A DNA stretch of 11,453 nt, taken from NCBI GenBank assembly GCA_910586745.1, contig CAJUJZ010000072.1:1-11453 (forward strand), in the 5' to 3' direction. Source of the DNA: an uncultured Mucispirillum sp. GTDB lineage: Bacteria; Chrysiogenota; Deferribacteres; Deferribacterales; Mucispirillaceae. Positions 1 through 6,401 of this stretch are shown in pieces; the first letter of the stretch is position 1, and each line of letters opens with the position of its first letter. The position numbers and the translations under genes were made by a program. Below the pieces are notes generated by a model. That model saw only the letters and a list, made by a program, of their open reading frames with translations, ran no database searches and was not told the origin of the DNA.

Positions 1-226
1 TAATATTGTTTTATTTTATTTATTTTGATTTGATTAATTTTATGTGTAAATTTTTAAAATTAAGCATTACATATAGGTTGCCATTATTGATTTTTTTGAA
101 TAAAAATGAAATATGACTATTCAGAATAATTATATATTATTTATAATCTTATTTTACATAAAGAATGGTTAGAAATATTATATATATAAAGGTAAAGCCT
201 GCTTTAATACTATAAATAATGCTGTA
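1..226. other. AT-rich intergenic stretch downstream of the LpxR-family gene
   Basis: No open reading frame of useful length and no RNA gene is visible. The sequence is almost all A and T. The only structure seen is a short hairpin at 193-206, listed separately. The stretch is probably the 3' flank of the minus-strand gene that ends at 227. Confidence 0.6.
193..206 (-). terminator. weak possible terminator hairpin after the LpxR-family gene
   Basis: The palindrome TAAAGCCTGCTTTA can form a 5-bp stem with a 4-nt loop about 20 nt after the minus-strand stop codon. On the minus strand it is followed by CCTTTATATATA, a poor U-tract. The stem is short and AT-rich, so this is only a candidate. Confidence 0.25.
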
Positions 227-1237
227 TTATTGAAAAGATATTTCCATGAATAAATGGCCAAAGGTATGACCATAGGGTTGAGTAGTATATTCTTTTGTAT
301 AAAAAGTCCATGTATAACCAACTCTAACACCATAGTATGATACAACTATGCCGCAAACCGCATCCCACCTTAAAATATTTGTATTATACCCATAATCACT
401 AATGCTGTTATTACCTGTTACAAATAGGTTATAAAGCACTACTCTTGGTCCACCACCTGCAAAAATATATACAGATAATTTATCGCTGTGCACTGGTGCT
501 GCATCTGTTAAAGCATTAATTTTTTGCACTCCAAAATCATTATCTAAATTATACCCTATCCGAAATGTGCCGTAAGCCCCTATATGAGTATCTGCATTTC
601 CAAGAGCCACATCCAGAGTGCCTAAAAAATCCATTGAAAAATAGTCAGTTTTAAATATATATGCCCTGCCCGTCCACTGGTAATATGGGTTTATGATAAA
701 TTCTGTGCCTATCTGGTTATCCCAGCCGTAAAACAGCCCCTTATCAAACATTATGTGTATAAATGACTGGGCTTCTTCCCCCAGTGCATAAGGTCCTGTA
801 ATACCTAGTTTTATACCTATATGCTCCAATGTATTTTCAGTTCTATTATATATTCCTGCATTAAAATAAAGAAAGCCGCCGTATGGATGCTCATTTTCGG
901 GAACATAAGTGCCTGTGTAGTCTGGAGTATACATTTCCTGATTTATACTTAAATGAAATCTGGTGAAATGGGGTTTATTATAATTAACAATGGACACATT
1001 TTTTGCCCAGCTCATTTTATTATCTTCTGTAAAATAGTCATACTCTTTAGATGTGTATCCAAAACGGATACCATTTGTATAATTTCTATCTGTATGTATA
1101 AAACTTATTTTATCATTTTCCCACATGCCATAGATGGTATGTTTTTTATAAGGTATGAATTCTGATGCTTCTGCACTGACAGAAAAAATTAACATAAAAA
1201 ACAGACTGAAAATATACAAAATTACTCTTTCACACAT
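227..1237 (-). CDS. LpxR-family (DUF2219) outer-membrane lipid A deacylase-like protein
   Basis: The family removes the 3'-O-linked acyl chains of lipid A in the outer membrane, which remodels endotoxin. The 336-residue product starts with a signal peptide (hydrophobic residues 5-20, likely cleavage after SAEA at 24). Family landmarks appear in order: END at 40-42, TDRNYTNG at 49-56, MYTPDYTG near 102-109, HPYGGFLYF at 117-125, ITGPYALGEEAQ at 146-157, and GWDNQIGTEF at 171-180. Compared from memory with Salmonella LpxR, the catalytic Asn9/Asp10, Thr34 and His122 correspond to Asn41/Asp42, Thr54 and His161. His161 lies 11 residues before Trp172, the same spacing as in LpxR. Glu128 of LpxR is not matched (Gly here). 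The rest shows the alternating aromatic pattern of a beta barrel. The start at 1237 has only a weak Shine-Dalgarno (GAG). The gene is monocistronic. Family is confident; enzymatic activity is inferred. Confidence 0.85.
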   Translation of the reverse strand: MCERVILYIFSLFFMLIFSVSAEASEFIPYKKHTIYGMWENDKISFIHTDRNYTNGIRFGYTSKEYDYFTEDNKMSWAKNVSIVNYNKPHFTRFHLSINQEMYTPDYTGTYVPENEHPYGGFLYFNAGIYNRTENTLEHIGIKLGITGPYALGEEAQSFIHIMFDKGLFYGWDNQIGTEFIINPYYQWTGRAYIFKTDYFSMDFLGTLDVALGNADTHIGAYGTFRIGYNLDNDFGVQKINALTDAAPVHSDKLSVYIFAGGGPRVVLYNLFVTGNNSISDYGYNTNILRWDAVCGIVVSYYGVRVGYTWTFYTKEYTTQPYGHTFGHLFMEISFQ

Positions 1238-1274
1238 AATTTACACTCAAATATAATGCAGCACATTAAACAGC

Positions 1275-1304
1275 ATTATAATTTATAAAATATATTAATC
1301 ACAA
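1275..1304 (-). promoter_or_regulatory. candidate sigma70-type promoter of the LpxR-family gene
   Basis: On the minus strand, TTGTGA (1299-1304) and a perfect TATAAT (1275-1280) are separated by 18 nt. The -10 box lies 37 nt before the start codon at 1237, giving a leader of roughly 30 nt. The -35 matches consensus at 4 of 6 positions. In DNA this AT-rich, chance -10 boxes are common, so position is the main support. Confidence 0.4.
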
Positions 1305-1476
1305 TAAGTATTAATATTGGCTTAATATTATTGCATTTTTTACATTCTAGGATATTTCATATAGAAGATTTCTGTATGACATAATCATAATATCTGCATA
1401 TTTTACTATATGCAGTTTCAATATCTATACTGTCTACTATATGCACCGTCCATACTATCACTTATCTATTATGAGT

Positions 1477-1564
1477 AAAGCGAAGAATCTATATAAATAA
1501 GCTGCAACTAAAACTGATAATCCGCTGAAATACTATTTAAAAAAATCGTTTTATAGTAAAATCA
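1477..1564 (+). repeat. degenerate intergenic repeat, copy A
   Basis: The 15-mer AAAGCGAAGAATCTA (1477-1491) recurs exactly at 3607-3621. Two further blocks follow in the same order in both places: CTGAAAT (1525-1531 and 3633-3639) and AGTAAAATCA (1555-1564 and 3647-3656). The core resembles the GAGCGAAGCGAAGAATCT repeat that I recall from intergenic DNA of many bacteria. Copy A is longer between the blocks than copy B. Its function is unknown. Confidence 0.6.
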
Positions 1565-1732
1565 TATTTTGTATTTGTAAAGAGCAAAACAATATACAAA
1601 TTATTCATAAATGTATTATATTTTAAATATAGAAATAGAGTTTATGAAAAATAAAGAAACAAATAATTTTCTTAACAGATAGTATAAAAGTATTAAATTA
1701 ATATATAATAAAATAATTCAAAGTGGTTCATA

Positions 1733-2214
1733 ATGAGAAAATATTTAGTATTATTATTTATGTCTGTTGCTACAATCTCTTATGCTGGGTATTACTATGA
1801 TGGTGGGGCTATGGGTTTTGTGATCATGTCAACAGGACAAATCCTTCTGTTGTTACCGCTGCTGGATTTTGGGAATACCCTATTGTTAATACAAATAATA
1901 CAACATTGATTAGAGCATATGATAGTCAAACTTATGCTTTTAGAACACTTGTTATAGGATATCCTTTATCTGATAATTCGCTTGTAAGATTTGATGGTGA
2001 TTTTTTACAAAATGATCCAAGTTATATCATTTGTAATACATCTAGGTATTTGGATCCAAGTGCAACAAATGTTCTTGGTTATGGACTTGGCAGTTTTTAT
2101 GGTGGGCGTTCTAAAGAATGGTTAATACCAAAAAAATGGTTAAGACCTGGGGAAAACAAAATTCTTGTTGAAATTCCTGGTTATTCTGGAATTATTACAA
2201 TTAATGTTAAATAG
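1733..2214 (+). pseudogene. small exported protein of unknown function, split by a one-base frameshift
   Basis: From ATG 1733 the frame encodes a signal peptide (MRKYLVLLFMSVATISYA, then GYYYDGG). It then runs into non-natural sequence and stops at 1907-1909. In the frame one step away, codons from 1801 read a coherent protein (GYGFCDHVNRTNPSVV and onward) that stops at TAG 2212-2214. That frame has a stop at 1798-1800 just upstream, so the two halves meet at 1801-1812. One extra G in the GGGG run at 1805-1808 would join them into one 160-residue exported protein. The C-terminal part, with WLIPKKWLRPGENKILVEI, recalls beta-sandwich domains of secreted carbohydrate-active proteins, but this is only a resemblance. 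A TTG at 1906 could start a shorter ORF, but it would lack the signal peptide and has no clear ribosome site. The cause may be a real mutation or a sequencing error. The gene lies 9 bp before the lipoprotein gene, probably in one operon. Confidence 0.75.
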
Positions 2215-2223
2215 GAATGAATT

Positions 2224-2631
2224 ATGAAATATTTTTATATTACATTTTTATGTATATTTTTTGTTGCTTGTAGTGGCAACAAGAGTGGTCATGATGATGA
2301 GAAATATAGAATAGATAGCAATATTCAAAATTCTAATCGTGTAATAAATAATAGCAAAAAACCAATTATTATAAATTTAGATATAAATGATATTATGACA
2401 GATGAAGAAGCTGAAAAATATTATAATGAAAATGGTAAAGATTCTGTCAATTATATATATATTAGTGATACTTATTCTCCATTTATAAATAACAATAACT
2501 CTATTATAGTGTCAATAGATGAAAAAGACAATACCTATTTAGTTGAACCTGAACCACAAGTAGATTTATTTATAGAGACTGGTAATACTATTATAAATAC
2601 AGATACAAGTCCAACTCTAGATATAGAATAA
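2224..2631 (+). CDS. small putative lipoprotein, Asn/Asp/Ile-rich
   Basis: The 135-residue product starts with MKYFYITFLCIFFVAC. This is a short signal peptide with a lipobox-like FVAC ending at Cys16, followed by SGNKSGHDDE. It should be a lipid-anchored envelope protein. The mature part is acidic, low in complexity and rich in Asn, Asp and Ile, with no domain I recognise; it ends in TSPTLDIE. An AGGA overlapping the upstream stop codon sits about 8 nt before the ATG. The gene begins 9 bp after the exported-protein gene and ends 43 bp before the next gene, so the three are likely cotranscribed. Export and lipidation are well supported by the N-terminus; the role is unknown. Confidence 0.75.
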   Translation: MKYFYITFLCIFFVACSGNKSGHDDEKYRIDSNIQNSNRVINNSKKPIIINLDINDIMTDEEAEKYYNENGKDSVNYIYISDTYSPFINNNNSIIVSIDEKDNTYLVEPEPQVDLFIETGNTIINTDTSPTLDIE

Positions 2632-2674
2632 TTATATTTGATGTTTTGAAATAAAAATTTGACTAGGTGATAAT

Positions 2675-3475
2675 ATGAATATTTCAAATGTAACAAATAA
2701 TAATGTGTATCTAAATAACAACATAAATACAAATAGAGAAAAAATAGAACATGAAAAAAATAATATTTTAAAAACAGAAAATATCTATAATGCAGGAATA
2801 GAGAATAATATAACTGATGAATATATAGAAAAAATATCATCTTTATCAAGGGGAAATATTCCAAACACCAGTGATTTTAATGAAGGTCTTATAAATATTA
2901 TAAGTGATAATGAAACACAAATAAAATATGGCTTTCAAATATTTAAATTAAGTGGTAGTATAAACTCTTTAACTGTTGGTGATATGGCATCATATTTTTA
3001 TAACCAAAATAAAGTGTCATCAAGTTTAAATTATGCAGAAAAGATGATTAATCAAGGTATGAATAAAAATTCTTCTGTATATAAAAGTGATAAAGCTTTA
3101 TTTGATGCAGTAAGTAATGATAAAACTGGACTGGCAAAACATATTGCAAAACTTTATTTTATGGTAACAGCTCCTAATGAATTTGAAAAATTTTCTAAAA
3201 ATTTAGAAAAGTATGAAAATACCAAATTAGAAGATTTAAGCCCAGAATCTCTGCATAACTTAATGATAGCAAAAGAAACTGGGGATATTGAAATATTTAA
3301 TCAGGTGCTGAATAACTTAAAATTAAAAGTTAATAATTTAATAGATATTAACACTCTACAAAAAAATTACTCTACATTAAAAAAGGATATACAAAATAAG
3401 CCACCAGTTTACAGGCAGCAGTCTATTTTAGAATCAGCACGGCAAAAGGTATTTGAAAATATTAAAATAAAATAA
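2675..3475 (+). CDS. hypothetical soluble helical protein, 266 residues
   Basis: I do not recognise this protein. It has no signal peptide and no membrane segment. The first 45 residues are Asn-rich and look disordered (MNISNVTNNNVYLNNN onward). Residues from about 50 onward look mostly helical, including SINSLTVGDMASYFYNQ and a central LAKHIAKLYFMVTAPNEFEKF segment. The C-terminus is basic (SARQKVFENIKIK). A good ribosome site, AGGTGAT, lies 5 nt before the ATG. It is the last gene of the plus-strand trio and is followed by the structured repeat element at 3513-3621. A disordered polar N-terminus before a helical body is also seen in some secreted effectors, but nothing here shows secretion. 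Confidence 0.75.
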   Translation: MNISNVTNNNVYLNNNINTNREKIEHEKNNILKTENIYNAGIENNITDEYIEKISSLSRGNIPNTSDFNEGLINIISDNETQIKYGFQIFKLSGSINSLTVGDMASYFYNQNKVSSSLNYAEKMINQGMNKNSSVYKSDKALFDAVSNDKTGLAKHIAKLYFMVTAPNEFEKFSKNLEKYENTKLEDLSPESLHNLMIAKETGDIEIFNQVLNNLKLKVNNLIDINTLQKNYSTLKKDIQNKPPVYRQQSILESARQKVFENIKIK

Positions 3476-3512
3476 TTTAGATATATCATATGCTGCTGTA
3501 TTGTATAAAATT

Positions 3513-3621
3513 TAGATTTTCGCCTATAAAATAAGGCTCAATATGACTTATAATGTGAAAGCCTTATGTCAATGCTGAGACTGCTTCCCTGTCTTACTGA
3601 GCCTGAAAAGCGAAGAATCTA
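3513..3621. repeat. palindromic element built from two inverted degenerate repeat copies
   Basis: The left arm (3513-3547) begins TAGATTTTCGCC and ends GGCTCAATATGAC. The reverse complement of the right arm (3591-3621) begins TAGATTCTTCGC and ends GGCTCAGTAAGAC. The arms therefore match at both ends with a short AT insertion in the left one. Inside, ATAAGGCT (3531-3538) and AGCCTTAT (3560-3567) form a perfect 8-bp stem with a 21-nt loop. The element could act as a bidirectional RNA structure between converging genes, or be a REP/MITE-like sequence. Confidence 0.6.
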
Positions 3622-3656
3622 AAAACAGATAACTGAAATTTTTATCAGTAAAATCA
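3607..3656 (+). repeat. degenerate intergenic repeat, copy B
   Basis: It carries AAAGCGAAGAATCTA (3607-3621), CTGAAAT (3633-3639) and AGTAAAATCA (3647-3656), in the same order and orientation as copy A at 1477-1564. ACTGA and TCAGT at 3632-3649 can pair as a small hairpin. Copies A and B bracket the trio of unknown genes. Confidence 0.6.
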
Positions 3657-3743
3657 GGTTTAAAATGGCTACTGTATAAATTTTAGATAGGTCCAAAGTA
3701 TCTATATATATAAAAAATATTGCAACTATTTTCCATATAATAT

Positions 3744-3767
3744 AAGAGCGGGTAAAAACCCGCCCTT
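3744..3767 (-). terminator. hairpin terminator of the fdh operon
   Basis: On the minus strand a 10-bp stem (one G-U pair) with a GCGGGT/ACCCGC core closes a TTTT loop, starting 7 nt after the fdhC stop codon. It is the most GC-rich stretch of the surrounding intergenic DNA. The downstream tract TCTTATATTATA is only moderately U-rich. The AAAA loop and stem also read symmetrically on the plus strand, so it may stop transcription from both sides. Confidence 0.7.
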
Positions 3768-3773
3768 AACAAT

Positions 3774-4406
3774 TTATATTTCGTTTTTTTCTTTTAATTC
3801 GTCATACCATCTGCCATGGTGTGCTTTTGCATAGCTTTCAGGAACAACACCTTTTGTCATACCCATAAAAGATGGACGGCTTGCAGGATGCCCTACACTT
3901 AAGTAAATATGCCCGATAATTACTGCAACCATTACTGCCATACCAGCATCATGCACAGGGTATGCCCACCTTACAACTTCCACTGGGAACAGCTCTTTAA
4001 ACCACATCATAAAGCCAGTGATAACCATAACAACAGCACCAAAAATAGTAAGGACAGAATTAAGTTTTTGACCGCCGTTGAAATAATCCTGTTTAGGAAT
4101 ATTTTTAGCTTTACCAATTAATTCTAATGGAAAAACTGCTAAAAATTGGAAATCACGCTTACTCCAGCTAAACGCACTTTTAGTCCACTGCATAAAGCCT
4201 TTTCTATCCATTAATATCATAAATGGTGTTGGAAGTAAAAAAGTAACAGCAAAAACTCTATGCACTATTTGAAGAATTTCAGGCACTTTAACTCCTAAAA
4301 ATAATGGAAGCCCTGTTAATACAAGCATAATAAAGCTTACAGCATTAGTCCAGTGAGCTATAACTATAAATTTACTAAATCTTTTTATATATTTTTCATT
4401 ACTCAT
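3774..4406 (-). CDS. fdhC: formate dehydrogenase gamma subunit, diheme cytochrome b
   Basis: This is the inner-membrane cytochrome b of an FdnGHI-type formate dehydrogenase. It takes electrons from the FdhB Fe-S chain and reduces menaquinone. Four membrane helices are visible: about 12-38, 44-66, 115-137 and 149-171. Histidines at 18, 49, 152 and 166 match the heme b ligands of E. coli FdnI (His18, 57, 155, 169); the 14-residue spacing in helix four is exact. The ATG at 4406 was chosen over an ATG at 4421 because GGAGGTGAT (4411-4419) lies at ideal spacing for it and inside the longer version. That gives 210 residues and places the first heme ligand at 18. The gene overlaps the end of fdhB by 8 nt, so translation is probably coupled. 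It is the last gene of the operon. Confidence 0.92.
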   Translation of the reverse strand: MSNEKYIKRFSKFIVIAHWTNAVSFIMLVLTGLPLFLGVKVPEILQIVHRVFAVTFLLPTPFMILMDRKGFMQWTKSAFSWSKRDFQFLAVFPLELIGKAKNIPKQDYFNGGQKLNSVLTIFGAVVMVITGFMMWFKELFPVEVVRWAYPVHDAGMAVMVAVIIGHIYLSVGHPASRPSFMGMTKGVVPESYAKAHHGRWYDELKEKNEI

Positions 4407-5223
4407 GGTCATCACCTCCATGTTTTGAGCCGCCTGTTACAGTATTTACAATAGCAGCACCAGCAACTGCCACAACTGCAGCACCCATTAATATTTTGCC
4501 AGCAGGCTGTATTTTATCTTTCCAAACACTTAAAGAAGGTGCAAGCTGCGGCTCATCAGGCAGACCATAAACAGATGGTTTATAAGGAAGAACATACATC
4601 ATCGCTCCACCTTTAATTGAATTATCTGTTTCCACATTATATGTGCAGGCATCAGGATATTTTTCTTTTAAAACTGCAAGCCTTTCATTAGCTATCTTTA
4701 CCATCTCTTCACGAGTACCAAAAAGTATAGCATCTGCTGTGCATGTTTTAGCACATGACGGCATATATTTCCTGTCATATCCGTTTTCAATATATTTTGC
4801 AACCCTGTCTATACATAAGTTGCATTTAGTAGATTTTTTAGTTTCTTTATCTACATGAGGCACACCAAAAGTGCAGTTTATTTCACAATATCCGCACCCT
4901 ATACATTTGTCTATATCATGAGAAACAATACCTGTTTCTTCTTTTTGAAGTGCATTTGTTGGGCAGCCAAGAACGCAGCCTGCAATACCACAATGCATAC
5001 ACTGAAATTTAAGGAAATCCCATCTTACTTTGTCATTTACCATATTTTCTTTCATACGAATTAAAGTGTATGTTTTACTGCTTAAATCCTTATGTGACTG
5101 ATAATCACCATCAAAAGGGGTTTTATCAGCAGGCAGATTCTTCCACTGTTTGCAGGCTACTGAGCAGCCTCTGCAGGCAGAGCATTTCTCCACATCATGC
5201 AGCATAGCAATTTCTACGGCCAT
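4399..5223 (-). CDS. fdhB: formate dehydrogenase beta subunit, four [4Fe-4S] clusters and membrane anchor
   Basis: FdhB wires the catalytic subunit to the cytochrome b. Its sixteen cysteines fall in the ferredoxin pattern of FdnH/FdhB: 14, 17, 20, 24; 75, 78, 83, 87; 107, 110, 113, 117; and 134, 137, 157, 161. A C-terminal hydrophobic helix (about 244-263) followed by a His/Asp-rich tail is the membrane anchor, as in FdnH. At 274 residues it is slightly shorter than E. coli FdnH. No Tat signal is present, so it should be carried across the membrane with FdhA. The start at 5223 has AGGAGG 5 nt upstream. It lies 14 bp after the desulfurase gene and overlaps fdhC. A decayed paralog lies at 10782-11249. 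Confidence 0.95.
   Translation of the reverse strand: MAVEIAMLHDVEKCSACRGCSVACKQWKNLPADKTPFDGDYQSHKDLSSKTYTLIRMKENMVNDKVRWDFLKFQCMHCGIAGCVLGCPTNALQKEETGIVSHDIDKCIGCGYCEINCTFGVPHVDKETKKSTKCNLCIDRVAKYIENGYDRKYMPSCAKTCTADAILFGTREEMVKIANERLAVLKEKYPDACTYNVETDNSIKGGAMMYVLPYKPSVYGLPDEPQLAPSLSVWKDKIQPAGKILMGAAVVAVAGAAIVNTVTGGSKHGGDDHE
4411..4419 (-). promoter_or_regulatory. ribosome binding site that fixes the fdhC start
   Basis: GGAGGTGAT on the minus strand is a near-perfect anti-16S match. Its GGAGG core is 8 nt from the ATG at 4404-4406, but only 2 nt from the in-frame ATG at 4410-4412, and it lies downstream of the ATG at 4419-4421. It lies within the last codons of fdhB. Confidence 0.85.
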
Positions 5224-5237
5224 ATTATCCTCCTAAA

Positions 5238-6401
5238 TTATTCATACACCGGCACATCAACCTGTGCTATACGGCGTATTGCATTACAAAATGTATCAAT
5301 ATCTTTATCTGTTGTAAAATATCCCGGGCTAAGTCGGACTGTCCCTTGCGGGAAAGTTCCTAAAAACTGATGAGTTAAAGGGGAGCATTGCAGCCCAGAC
5401 CTTGTCTGGATATCATAATTTTGGTTTAATACTGCACCAATATCTTCTGCCTCCCACCCTAAAACATTAAAAGAAAGCACCGCAGTCCTTGCCATATCAG
5501 GCTTTGGACCATAAAGTGTTATATTATCAAAGTGAGATAAATATTCCCACAGTCTTTCAATGTGATAAAGCTCTCTTTCAGCTATATTTTTTATACCCGT
5601 TTCATTTATAAATTTCAGCCCTTCTCCCATAGAGATAATACCTGGAACATTATGAGTGCCTGCTTCAAAAGCTTCTGGCCAGTTTACAGGCTGACATTCT
5701 GAACTGGAATCAAACCCTGTGCCGCCCTCTCTAAAAGGACGAAGTTTAAATATTCTTTCTCCCAGCACTAATATTCCTGTACCCTGCAATCCATACAGGC
5801 TTTTATGTCCTGCTGCTGCAAGCATATCTACCGGCATATTACGCATATCTATAGGCACAATTCCTGCAGTCTGTGCTGCATCTAAAAGCAAACAGCCGCC
5901 TTTTTCTCTGACTATCTGCCCTAATACTTCCACAGGCTGCAATGCTCCAGTTACATTTGAGCTGTGACATACTACTGCAAGTTTTGTTTTCTCAGTTACA
6001 AGTTTTTTAAATTCATCAATTATCACATAACCATATCTATCACACGGGGCGATATCTAAACTTATGATACCATCCCTTGCCATTGCCTTTAACGGTCTTG
6101 ATACAGAATTATGCTCTGTTGATGTTATAACTACATGGTCGCCTTTATTTAGGAAACCTTTTAAAGCCATATTTAAAGCATCTGTTGCACTGTAAGTAAA
6201 TATTATGCGAAAATCTTCCAGCAGGTTAAAAAAATCTATAAAACTTTTTCTCACTGCCTGCACTCCATTTAATGCTTTTGCAGCTGTGTTATGGCTGCCC
6301 CTGCCCGGTGTGCCAGTGCCTTCTGAAAGTATTTCTATTACTTTCCTGCCTACATTAAAAGGCTTTGGAAAACTTGTTGCAGCATTATCTAAGTATATCA
6401 T
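5238..6401 (-). CDS. class V aminotransferase / cysteine desulfurase-like PLP enzyme
   Basis: This 387-residue, fold-type I PLP enzyme resembles the NifS/SufS/CsdB group, which moves sulfur (or selenium) from cysteine to an active-site cysteine persulfide. Visible landmarks are YLDNAATSFPKP at 3-14, the cofactor-stacking His97 in STEHNS, Asp174 in LLLDAAQTAG, the Schiff-base Lys200 in AAGHKSLYG, and the likely persulfide Cys339 in RSGLQCSP. The C-terminal TVRLSPGYFTT is typical of the family. Its place between fdhE and fdhB is informative: in E. coli, IscS hands sulfur to FdhD to sulfurate the molybdenum cofactor of formate dehydrogenase. A dedicated sulfur donor is inferred. The ATG overlaps the fdhE stop codon (TAATG) and has no close ribosome site, so translation is likely coupled. 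Selenocysteine lyase activity is an alternative, though the operon's FdhA has Cys at the Sec site. Confidence 0.88.
   Translation of the reverse strand: MIYLDNAATSFPKPFNVGRKVIEILSEGTGTPGRGSHNTAAKALNGVQAVRKSFIDFFNLLEDFRIIFTYSATDALNMALKGFLNKGDHVVITSTEHNSVSRPLKAMARDGIISLDIAPCDRYGYVIIDEFKKLVTEKTKLAVVCHSSNVTGALQPVEVLGQIVREKGGCLLLDAAQTAGIVPIDMRNMPVDMLAAAGHKSLYGLQGTGILVLGERIFKLRPFREGGTGFDSSSECQPVNWPEAFEAGTHNVPGIISMGEGLKFINETGIKNIAERELYHIERLWEYLSHFDNITLYGPKPDMARTAVLSFNVLGWEAEDIGAVLNQNYDIQTRSGLQCSPLTHQFLGTFPQGTVRLSPGYFTTDKDIDTFCNAIRRIAQVDVPVYE

Larger units (their letters stand above)
1238..1732. other. divergent intergenic region between the LpxR-family gene and the plus-strand trio
   Basis: No reading frame is convincing in these 495 bp. 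It holds the LpxR-side promoter candidate and one degenerate repeat copy (1477-1564). On the plus side, a TATAAT at 1704-1709 lies 23 nt before the ATG at 1733, but no good -35 box is found at the right distance (TTAACA at 1672 is 26 nt away). The promoter of the trio is therefore unresolved. Confidence 0.6.
3476..3773. other. intergenic region between converging transcription units
   Basis: No gene is seen. The trio ends at 3475 and the fdh operon ends at 3774, so the two units converge here. The region contains an imperfect palindromic repeat element, a direct-repeat match to the region left of the trio, and the fdh terminator hairpin, each listed separately. Confidence 0.7.

Noticed and set aside
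1805..1808. GGGG run as a programmed frameshift or phase-variation tract
   Set aside because: Four G is too short for frequent slippage, and no slippery heptamer or downstream structure is evident; a simple mutation or read error is more likely.
2535..2864. Minus-strand open frame rich in Tyr, Phe and Leu across the lipoprotein/hypothetical boundary
   Set aside because: Its composition is what antisense of Asn/Lys/Ile-rich coding gives, and it overlaps two better-supported genes.
4407..4421. Longer fdhC start at the ATG ending at 4421 (adds MEVMT)
   Set aside because: The extra codons are the Shine-Dalgarno itself (GGAGGTGAT), and the shorter start puts the first heme histidine at position 18 as in FdnI.
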